Below, one piece after another: positions 13,686 to 21,059 of a stretch of 25,885 nt of DNA. A program made the translations under genes and the position numbers. Source of the DNA: an uncultured Eubacteriales bacterium (lineage in GTDB: Bacteria; Bacillota; Clostridia; Oscillospirales; Oscillospiraceae); NCBI GenBank assembly GCA_900550615.1, contig URSX01000014.1:1-25885 (forward strand), written 5' to 3'. Position 1 is the first letter of the stretch. Every line of letters begins with the position of its first letter. Below the pieces are notes generated by a model. That model made no database searches and was not told where the DNA came from. It saw only the letters and a list, made by a program, of their open reading frames with translations.

Positions 13686-14840
13686 TTGGAGCTGAACAAG
13701 AAGAATATCAAACGCATTTTGCTGCTCGTCGCCTGCGCCATCCTGCTGTACTGGGGGCTGAACAACCTGTCGACCCTGGGAAGCCTGCTGAGCAGTCTTA
13801 TCTCGATGCTGGCGCCGCTGATCCTGGGCGCGTGCATCGCCTATGTGATGAACCTCCTGCTCAAGGCCATTGAGCGGCTGTGGGATCTGGCGCTGAAAAA
13901 GGCTCCGGAGCTATGGCGGGTGAAGCTGAAGCGGCCCATCTGCCTGGTGCTGACCATTGTGCTGTTTCTGGGCATTATCTTCGCCATCTTCTTCATCCTG
14001 ATCCCCCGGCTGGAGGAGGCGGGAGCGTCCCTGGCGGCTAACCTGCCCCTGTATATCGCCCAGATCCAGGTGTGGTGGGACAGTCTCATGGCCTTTGCCA
14101 ACCAGCACGGCGTCACCCTGCCGGAGCTGTCCATGAACGTGGAGGCCGCCACAAAGTTCATCACGGGCTTTCTCAGCAGCTATGGCGACAGTGTGGTGAA
14201 CACCACCTTCAACATCACCACCTCCATTCTGGGTGCCCTGGTCAACCTGCTGCTGGCGCTGGTGTTCTCCGTGTACATGCTGGCCCAGAAGGAGACACTG
14301 CTGGCTCAGTCCAGGCGGCTGCTGCTGGCGGCCCTGCCCAAAAAGGCCGGGGCGCGCACCATGCACATCCTGAAGCTGACCAATAATGCCTTTTCCAGCT
14401 TCGTTACCGGGCAGGTCACGGAGGCCGTCATTCTGGGTACCCTGTGCTGCATCGGCATGCTGATCCTGCGGCTGCCCTACGCCCTGCCGGTGTCGGTGAT
14501 CATCAGCTTCACCTCCCTCATCCCCATTTTCGGCGCGTGGATCGGCGCGGCCACGGGGGCGTTTCTCATCGTGTTCGTCAGCCCTATCAAGGCGCTGACC
14601 TTCCTGATCTTCCTGCTGATCTTGCAGCAGGTGGAGGGCAACCTCATCTATCCCAAGGTGGTGGGCAAGTCCGTGGGGCTGCCGGGTCTGTGGGTGCTGG
14701 CGGCGGTGACCATCGGCGGAGGCGCGTTCGGCTTGCTGGGTATGCTCATAGGCGTGCCCATATGCTCGGTGGTCTATGCCCTGGTGCAGGACTTCATCCG
14801 CTCCCAGCCGGAGGAGCCCACGCCCCCGGCGGAAAAATGA
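13686..14840 (+). CDS. AI-2E family transporter (PF01594 type permease)
   Basis: 384 residues from a TTG at 13686, chosen because AAGGTGGG lies just upstream and MELNKKNIKRILLL is a normal start. An ATG at 13638 is nearly at the predicted transcript start and has no ribosome site. About eight membrane segments: two N-terminal hairpins, a soluble middle part around 115-190 (LEEAGASLAANLPLYIAQIQ region), then the C-terminal helices with SLIPIFGAWIGAATGAF and GKSVGLPGLWVLAAVTIGGG, which are hallmarks of the family. Members include TqsA and sodium/proton antiporters, so the autoinducer-2 name does not fix the substrate. Single gene, closed by a hairpin. Confidence 0.9.
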   Translation: MELNKKNIKRILLLVACAILLYWGLNNLSTLGSLLSSLISMLAPLILGACIAYVMNLLLKAIERLWDLALKKAPELWRVKLKRPICLVLTIVLFLGIIFAIFFILIPRLEEAGASLAANLPLYIAQIQVWWDSLMAFANQHGVTLPELSMNVEAATKFITGFLSSYGDSVVNTTFNITTSILGALVNLLLALVFSVYMLAQKETLLAQSRRLLLAALPKKAGARTMHILKLTNNAFSSFVTGQVTEAVILGTLCCIGMLILRLPYALPVSVIISFTSLIPIFGAWIGAATGAFLIVFVSPIKALTFLIFLLILQQVEGNLIYPKVVGKSVGLPGLWVLAAVTIGGGAFGLLGMLIGVPICSVVYALVQDFIRSQPEEPTPPAEK

Positions 14841-14878
14841 AGATAGGGGGTGGCCTTATGACCGTCCCAGAAAGTTAC

Positions 14879-14925
14879 ATGCCCGCGCCGGTTGACTCAC
14901 CGGCGTGGGCATGACAGCTTTTTCA
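14879..14925. terminator. Terminator between AI-2E gene and Rrf2 gene
   Basis: ATGCCCGCGCCGG (14879-14891) pairs with 14900-14912 (one mismatch), loop TTGACTCA, then GACAGCTTTTTC on the plus strand. The minus side has only a weak T-run. Confidence 0.7.
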
Positions 14926-15342
14926 GTATTTATTTTTCCGGCCGTCCAGAACGCTCTGGAGGGTGATGCCGTCCAGATACTGGTTGACTACCTGCTCCAG
15001 CCCCGCCCAGATGGGGAGAGTGTCGCACTCATGGCACCGGGGGCAGGCGTTGGGCGACTGCTCCAGACAGGCCACTGGGGACAGGCCCCCCTCGGCGGCC
15101 CGGAGAATTTCGCCCACGGTGTATTCCGCCGGGTCCTTAGCCAGCCGGTAGCCCCCCAGAAAGCCCCGGGAGGTTTGCAGCAGGCCCGCGCGGTTCAGCA
15201 CGGGGATGATCTGCTCCAGATATTTTTTGGAGATACCCTGGCGGGCGGCGATGTCCTTCAGAGCCACCACGCCGTCTCCCTGGTTCTCCGCCAGATCCAG
15301 CATCATCCGCAGGGCATACCGGCCCCGGGTGGAGATCTTCAT
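14923..15342 (-). CDS. Rrf2/IscR-family Fe-S cluster-sensing regulator
   Basis: 139 residues. The N-terminal winged helix-turn-helix (MKISTRGRYALRMMLDLA, then GISKKYLEQIIPVL and SRGFLGGYRLAKDP) is characteristic of Rrf2. Four cysteines, Cys92, Cys100, Cys103 and Cys106 (ACLEQSPNAC, then PRCHEC), sit where IscR holds its Fe-S cluster. The gene is the last of a nifS-iscU-rrf2 set on the minus strand and also has its own promoter in the 58-base gap after iscU. It probably represses Fe-S assembly genes when clusters are plentiful; CymR-like control of cysteine metabolism is the alternative in Firmicutes, but the cysteines favour an IscR-like role. Confidence 0.9.
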   Translation of the reverse strand: MKISTRGRYALRMMLDLAENQGDGVVALKDIAARQGISKKYLEQIIPVLNRAGLLQTSRGFLGGYRLAKDPAEYTVGEILRAAEGGLSPVACLEQSPNACPRCHECDTLPIWAGLEQVVNQYLDGITLQSVLDGRKNKY

Positions 15343-15361
15343 GCCGATCCCTCCTTTGCGA

Positions 15362-15394
15362 TGCTATGATAGCACAATTTCGTCCCTTTCACAA
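15362..15394 (-). promoter_or_regulatory. Rrf2 promoter overlapped by a 13-bp palindrome
   Basis: On the minus strand, TTGTGA (15394-15389), 17-bp spacer, TATCAT (15371-15366) inside the extended -10 TGCTATCAT. The -10 lies within the perfect dyad TGCTATGATAGCA (15362-15374), a plausible autoregulatory site. Confidence 0.6.
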
Positions 15395-15400
15395 GGGTGC

Positions 15401-15835
15401 TTACACCATCCGGCAGCTCTCGCAGTTTTCACAGTCGGGGAACTGGCTGTGGTCGTAGGCGATGCCGTTGCGGTCATAGTAATCCTTCACGGCGGACTTG
15501 ATGGCCTCCTCCGCCAGGACGCTGCAGTGCAGCTTGTGGGCGGGCAGGCCGCCCAGAGCATCCACCACGTCCTTGTTGCTGATGGCCAGGGCCTCCTCCA
15601 CAGTCTTGCCCTTGATCATCTCGGTGGCCATGGAGGACGAGGCGATGGCGCTGCCGCAGCCAAAGGTCTCGAACTTCACGTCCTTGATGACATTGTTCTC
15701 AATGTCCAGATACATCTTCATAATATCGCCGCACTTGGCGTTGCCTACTTCGCCTACGCCGCTGGGGTTCTCAATTTCGCCCACATTCCGGGGGTTCATG
15801 AAGTGATCCATTACAGTATCGGTATACAGTGCCAT
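15401..15835 (-). CDS. iscU: NifU/IscU-type Fe-S cluster scaffold
   Basis: 144 residues from the ATG at 15835, with an AAGGAGG site. The scaffold on which NifS-derived sulfur and iron are assembled into clusters. Ligands Cys35 and Asp37 (NAKCGD), Cys60 (GCGSAIASS) and Cys104 (HCSVLAEEAI) are in place. The C-terminus adds CENCESCRMV with three more cysteines (135, 138, 141), a tail seen in NifU-like scaffolds of anaerobic Firmicutes and absent from E. coli IscU. The gene lies 17 bases after nifS, clearly in one operon. Confidence 0.95.
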   Translation of the reverse strand: MALYTDTVMDHFMNPRNVGEIENPSGVGEVGNAKCGDIMKMYLDIENNVIKDVKFETFGCGSAIASSSMATEMIKGKTVEEALAISNKDVVDALGGLPAHKLHCSVLAEEAIKSAVKDYYDRNGIAYDHSQFPDCENCESCRMV

Positions 15836-15852
15836 GATAATTGCCTCCTTAT

Positions 15853-17040
15853 TTACAGCATGAACGGCTTCTTGCCGCTGACCAGATCTTTCCACATGGG
15901 GCTCATATTGCGCAGGTACTCCACCACACGGGGCACCTCCTGCAGGATAATGTCCACTTCCTCCTCCGTGTTCCACTCGCACAGGCTCAGGCGCAGGGAG
16001 CCGTGGGCTACCTCGTGGGGCCGGCCGATAGCCAGCAGCACATGGCTGGGATCCAGGGACCCGGAGGTGCAGGCGCTGCCGGAGCTGGCGCAGATATCCT
16101 TGGCATCCAGCAGGAGCAGCAGGCTCTCGCCCTCGATGCCCTCGAAGCAAAAGTTCACGTTGCCGGGCAGACGGTGCACCGGGTCGCCGTTAAGGGCGGA
16201 ATGGGGAATTTCGGACAGGCCCGCGATGAGCTTGTCCCGCAGGGCGGAGACCTTAGCGGCATTCTCGTCGATATGGTCGCAGGCCTCCTGCAAAGCCGCC
16301 GCCATACCCACGATGGCAGGCAGATTCTCCGTGCCGGCCCGCTTGCCCCGCTCCTGGGCGCCGCCCTCGATGACATTCACCAGAGGGATGCCCTTGCGGG
16401 CATACAGCACGCCGGAGCCCTTGGGCCCGTGGAACTTATGGCCGGAAAGGGAGAGCATGTCGATGTTCTGCGCCTTCACATCAATGTGCAGGTGGCCCGC
16501 CGCCTGGACGGCATCCGTGTGGAAAATGACGCCCTTCTCCTTGCACACGGCACCGATCTCCGGGATGGGCAGGATAGAGCCGATCTCGTTGTTGGCGTAC
16601 ATGATGGTCACCAAGGCGGTGTCGGGCCGGATGGCCGCAGCCACCTGCTCGGGTGTAATGGTGCCCAGCTGGCCCACGGGCAGCAGCTCCACCTCAAAGC
16701 CCTCTTTTTCCAGCTTCTTCAGGGTGTGGAGCACGGCGTGGTGCTCAAAGGCGGTGGAGACGATGTGCTTCTTCCCCTTCAGCGCGCCGAAGCGGGCGGC
16801 GGAGATAATGGCCTGGTTATCGGCCTCGCTGCCGCCGGAGGTGAAGAGGATCTCCTTGGGATCGCAGCCCAGGCACTTGGCCACGGTCTCCCGGGCGCTC
16901 TGCAGGCCCTCGGCGGCCTTCTGGCCCACGGTGTGCAGACTGGAGGGATTGCCGTAGTTCCCCTGCAGGCAAGGGAGCATGGCAGCCATGGCGGTGTCGC
17001 TCATCCTGGTGGTGGCGGCATTGTCGGTGTAAATGATCAT
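15853..17040 (-). CDS. nifS: Cysteine desulfurase (NifS/IscS)
   Basis: 395 residues, class V PLP enzyme. It takes sulfur from cysteine as a persulfide and passes it to the scaffold. Visible: TDNAATT start (5-11), TSGGSEADN (68-75), His101 in EHHAV, HTDAVQAAG (174-182), the PLP Lys202 in SGHKFHGPKG, and the active Cys324 in SSGSACTSGS, followed by an RLSLCEWNTEEEVD stretch. The loop around Cys324 fits group I desulfurases. It is the first gene of the Fe-S operon, with a consensus promoter flanked by inverted repeats. Start ATG at 17040, with GGGAGG upstream. Confidence 0.96.
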   Translation of the reverse strand: MIIYTDNAATTRMSDTAMAAMLPCLQGNYGNPSSLHTVGQKAAEGLQSARETVAKCLGCDPKEILFTSGGSEADNQAIISAARFGALKGKKHIVSTAFEHHAVLHTLKKLEKEGFEVELLPVGQLGTITPEQVAAAIRPDTALVTIMYANNEIGSILPIPEIGAVCKEKGVIFHTDAVQAAGHLHIDVKAQNIDMLSLSGHKFHGPKGSGVLYARKGIPLVNVIEGGAQERGKRAGTENLPAIVGMAAALQEACDHIDENAAKVSALRDKLIAGLSEIPHSALNGDPVHRLPGNVNFCFEGIEGESLLLLLDAKDICASSGSACTSGSLDPSHVLLAIGRPHEVAHGSLRLSLCEWNTEEEVDIILQEVPRVVEYLRNMSPMWKDLVSGKKPFML

Positions 17041-17065
17041 ATGCGGTACCTCCCGATATTGAAAA

Positions 17066-17120
17066 GTAATGCCTACTAATTAAGTATGCTTACAATACCT
17101 CTAAAAGCATACTTTGTCAA
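17066..17120 (-). promoter_or_regulatory. nifS promoter with flanking inverted repeats
   Basis: On the minus strand, TTGACA (17120-17115), 17-bp spacer, TATTGT (17097-17092). AAGTATGCTT (17082-17091) and AAGCATACTT (17105-17114) are perfect inverted repeats around the -10, and a second dyad ACT-AATTA-AGT (about 17074-17084) overlaps the start region. These are candidate operators for the Rrf2 protein or the divergent DtxR-type regulator. Confidence 0.6.
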
Positions 17121-17151
17121 TAGGTTTTGGTGAAATAATTTTAACTTTCCC

Positions 17152-17180
17152 TTGTTTTTTCGCCGCCGATGTGCTACGCT
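17152..17180 (+). promoter_or_regulatory. Promoter of the DtxR/MntR-type gene
   Basis: TTGTTT (17152-17157), 17-bp spacer, TACGCT (17175-17180) with extended TGC. About 30 bases before the ATG. Confidence 0.6.
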
Positions 17181-17210
17181 GTTTAAAATGAAGGACGGAG
17201 TGTAGCTATT

Positions 17211-17582
17211 ATGGAAATTCAGAAATCCTCGGAGGACTATTTGGAAACCATGCTGATGATGCTGAAAAAGCACGGCTTTATTCGCTCCATCGATGTGGCG
17301 GAGCATCTGGGCGTCACCAAGCCCAGCGTCAGCTATGCCACCAAGCGCCTGCGGGAAAACGGCTATATCTCCATGGATAAAACAGGGCTTATCACCCTGG
17401 AGCCCACCGGCATGGCCATCGCCCAGGAGATGCTGGAGCGCCACCAGACCCTCACCAATTTTTTCGTAAACCTGGGGGTAGATCAGGAAACGGCAGAGAG
17501 CGACGCCTGCAAGATCGAGCACGACCTCAGTCCCCAGACCTTTGCGGCCATCTGCCGCCACGCCCGGGAGCACCAGAGATAA
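17211..17582 (+). CDS. DtxR/MntR-family metal-dependent regulator
   Basis: 123 residues, the short form without an SH3-like domain. N-terminal winged helix (SEDYLETMLMML, then VAEHLGVTKPSVSYATKRL) and a dimerisation part. By comparison with MntR, the metal ligands are Asp9, Glu12, His78 (ERHQTL), Glu103 and His104 (CKIEHDLS); the MntR Glu99 position is Cys100, as in the iron-sensing DtxR. So the metal site mixes manganese-type and iron-type residues. It is divergent from the Fe-S operon, suggesting a role in iron supply or Fe-S control, though manganese remains possible. Start ATG with AAGGACGGAG. Confidence 0.88.
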   Translation: MEIQKSSEDYLETMLMMLKKHGFIRSIDVAEHLGVTKPSVSYATKRLRENGYISMDKTGLITLEPTGMAIAQEMLERHQTLTNFFVNLGVDQETAESDACKIEHDLSPQTFAAICRHAREHQR

Positions 17583-17592
17583 AAAACAAAAA

Positions 17593-17625
17593 ATGCAGCC
17601 GTGGGGCTTTGCCCCACGGCTGCAT
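17593..17625. terminator. Terminator between DtxR-type gene and rluD
   Basis: A perfect 15-bp stem (17593-17607 with 17611-17625) with TTT loop. On the minus strand it is followed by TTTTTTGTTTTTT, a strong signal for the lspA-rluD transcript; the plus side has a weak T-run. Confidence 0.9.
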
Positions 17626-17638
17626 TCATATTAGCCTG

Positions 17639-18556
17639 TTAGTCTTGCCGCTGCAGCTTTTCCAGCATCCGGGTGAATTCCTCCGGCAGAGGGCAGGTGA
17701 GGGACACTTTTTCCCCCGTGGCGGGGTGAATAAACTCCAGGCCCGTGGCGTGGAGACACTGACCGGTGAGGCCGGGGACGGGTTTTTTGGCCCCGTACAC
17801 CGTGTCCCCCAGGATGGGGTGGCCGATGTAGGCCAGGTGCACGCGGATCTGGTGGGTGCGGCCCGTTTCCAGGCGGCAGCGCAGATGGGTGACACCCCGG
17901 TAGCGGGCGATGACCTCCCAGTGGGTCACGGCCCGGCGACCATCGGGCACCACGGCCATCTTTTTCCGGTCCGTCCGGTGGCGGCCGATGGGGGCGTCCA
18001 CGGTGCCGCTGTCTTCCTTGAAATTGCCCACGGCCAGACACTCGTAGGTCCGGGCCAGGGTGTGATCCGCCAGCTGGGCGGCCAGAAAATTATGGGCAGT
18101 GTCGTTCTTGGCGGCGATGATCAGGCCGCTGGTGTCCCGGTCGATGCGGTGGACGATGCCGGGCCGCAGCTGGCCGCCGATGCCCGATAGGCTCCCGGCG
18201 CAGTGGTGCAGCAGGGCGTTGACCAATGTGCCGTCCGGGTGCCCCGGGGCGGGGTGCACCACCATGCCCACGGGCTTATTCACCACGATCACATCCCCGT
18301 CCTCGTACACCACGTCCAGAGGAATGTCCTCCGGCCGGGCCTCCGGCTCTTCCGCTTGGGGAAGGGTTACGGAGACCGTTTCGCCGCCGGAGAGACGAGC
18401 ACTTTTCCCGGCGGGCTTACCGTCCACGGTGACGCAGCCGCTCTCAATGAGCCGGGCCGCCGCCGAGCGGGTCACATCCGGCAGCTGGGCGGCCAGAAAG
18501 GCATCCAGCCGCGCCCCGGCGGATTCAGTTGTGGCCGTCAGGGTCCTTGTGTCCAT
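17639..18556 (-). CDS. rluD: 23S rRNA pseudouridine synthase, RluD family
   Basis: 305 residues from the ATG at 18556 (AAGGAG seven bases upstream). An S4 RNA-binding domain (about 14-62: RLDAFLAAQLPDVTRS) precedes the RluA-type catalytic domain with the catalytic Asp139 in VHRIDRDTSG, the RTYECLAVG strand, and LETGRTHQIRVHLAYIGHPI late in the domain. RluD-like enzymes modify uridines in helix 69 of 23S rRNA; other RluA-family targets cannot be excluded. It starts 32 bases inside the end of lspA, a conserved Firmicute pairing that suggests translational coupling. Confidence 0.93.
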   Translation of the reverse strand: MDTRTLTATTESAGARLDAFLAAQLPDVTRSAAARLIESGCVTVDGKPAGKSARLSGGETVSVTLPQAEEPEARPEDIPLDVVYEDGDVIVVNKPVGMVVHPAPGHPDGTLVNALLHHCAGSLSGIGGQLRPGIVHRIDRDTSGLIIAAKNDTAHNFLAAQLADHTLARTYECLAVGNFKEDSGTVDAPIGRHRTDRKKMAVVPDGRRAVTHWEVIARYRGVTHLRCRLETGRTHQIRVHLAYIGHPILGDTVYGAKKPVPGLTGQCLHATGLEFIHPATGEKVSLTCPLPEEFTRMLEKLQRQD

Positions 18557-19025
18557 GGGTGCGCTCCTTTTTATCGTATTTATCGTAGAACCACAGGTAG
18601 TACACCGCGCCCAGCACGGCGCCCACCACCACGAAGCAGTCCGCCAGGTTGAAAACCGGGTACTCAAACAGTGGCGAAATGTCCAGCATATCCACCACAT
18701 ACCCGTGCCATACCCGGTCGATCATGTTGCCCAGTCCGCCGCCCAGGATGAAAAGTCCCGCCGCGACTCCCAGCCGGTGCCGCACGATCTTTTTGACCAG
18801 CAGCCAGGCCACGGCGATCAGCAGCGCCGTCGTGACGATCAGCAGCACCACGGTCTTACCCGACAGGCTGGACCAGGCCGCACCGTAGTTGTGCAGCCGG
18901 GTCAGCTGCAGCACCCCGGGGAGCAGCTCCGTGCTCTCTCCCAGAGCCAGGTGGGTCACCGTCCAGTATTTCAGCGCCTGGTCTGCCCCGATGAGAATCA
19001 CCAGCAGTGCAATGCTCCATACCAT
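18525..19025 (-). CDS. lspA: Lipoprotein signal peptidase (signal peptidase II)
   Basis: 166 residues, four membrane helices. It cleaves signal peptides of lipidated prolipoproteins in the cytoplasmic membrane. Family motifs: DQALKYWT (15-22), NYGAAWSSL (46-54), GGGLGNMIDRVWHGYVVDMLD (in pieces across 95-115) and FNLADCF (125-131). The catalytic aspartates are Asp112 and Asp129. The C-terminal tail is charged (KYDKKERTHGHKD). Start ATG at 19025, with AAGGAG eight bases upstream; longer in-frame extensions have no ribosome site and would run back past the promoter. Confidence 0.95.
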   Translation of the reverse strand: MVWSIALLVILIGADQALKYWTVTHLALGESTELLPGVLQLTRLHNYGAAWSSLSGKTVVLLIVTTALLIAVAWLLVKKIVRHRLGVAAGLFILGGGLGNMIDRVWHGYVVDMLDISPLFEYPVFNLADCFVVVGAVLGAVYYLWFYDKYDKKERTHGHKDPDGHN

Positions 19026-19059
19026 AGAAAAAACTCCTTTTACGTTCTCAGCTCCCCTT

Positions 19060-19088
19060 ATCATACACACATTGGCGGAAATTTGCAA
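19060..19088 (-). promoter_or_regulatory. Promoter of lspA-rluD
   Basis: TTGCAA (19088-19083), 17-bp spacer, TATGAT (19065-19060) on the minus strand, 35 bases before the lspA start. Confidence 0.7.
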
Positions 19089-19099
19089 CGCTCTGCGGC

Positions 19100-19128
19100 T
19101 TGTTTTACCCTGGGGAATGTGATATAAT
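19100..19128 (+). promoter_or_regulatory. Promoter of miaB
   Basis: TTGTTT (19100-19105), 17-bp spacer, TATAAT (19123-19128) with TGA extension. The leader (about 19135-19188) holds a 7-bp hairpin AGCGCCA/TGGCGCT (19151-19174) that ends three bases before the GGAGG ribosome site. Confidence 0.8.
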
Positions 19129-19188
19129 TCTACAATTAAAGTCGAAACATAGCGCCATTTTTCACCTTGGCGCTGACGGAGGATTATT

Positions 19189-20601
<1,413 letters not shown>

Positions 20602-21059
20602 CGAATATTTATGTATCATGTCATGGCGAGGGCGCTTTGCGTCCGTGGCAATCCGTAATATACCCGTATTATACTCCTTGTCGTGTGCATACCTCCGGCG
20701 GGGTACTTTCTGCCAACGGCGGCAGAAAGTATCCAAAGAACGCCGTTAAAACCCATGGTTTAAAATCCTTTGCGCGGCTGGGGTGCCGTCCATATGGAAA
20801 TCTTCTGCCACGCGAACCAAGCGCTCAAGTTTACCGCCGTGCTTTCGTATCGTCTCTGCATCTGCAGCCGCTGGCCGCTCACGCGGGCCCACGCTGGCCT
20901 GGCGCGGCAGGGAGAGCTTCTGCGTCTACCGGGCGGGACGTAATGTTTCCGTACCAGTTTCCCTGTTATCCGTAGGGGCGGACGTCTCTGTCCGCCCGCG
21001 GGAGGAGCAGAGCCCCGCCCCATATTTACTCAATTCCTTCCATATAAGGAGGCGTTTTC
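20602..21059. repeat. Repeat-rich spacer between miaB and mutL
   Basis: 458 bases without a supported gene, made of several distinct repeat-like pieces: a TCATGGCGAGGGCGC / GTGGCAATCCGT unit (20621-20656); an 11-bp inverted repeat TACTTTCTGCC/GGCAGAAAGTA (20704-20731), followed by AAACC-CAT-GGTTT; and a hairpin GGGCGGAC/GTCCGCCC (20976-20997) within GTAGGGGCGGAC. The look is that of dispersed intergenic repeats seen in gut Clostridia (recalled, not searched). No strong promoter for mutL is clear; its ribosome site is AAGGAGG. Confidence 0.6.

Noticed and set aside
15841..17079. A 412-codon plus-strand frame opposite nifS
   Set aside because: Antisense shadow; NifS on the other strand has all catalytic residues.
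20637..20975. A 112-codon frame between miaB and mutL
   Set aside because: No ribosome site or domain; it lies wholly in repeat-like sequence and includes the inverted repeat.
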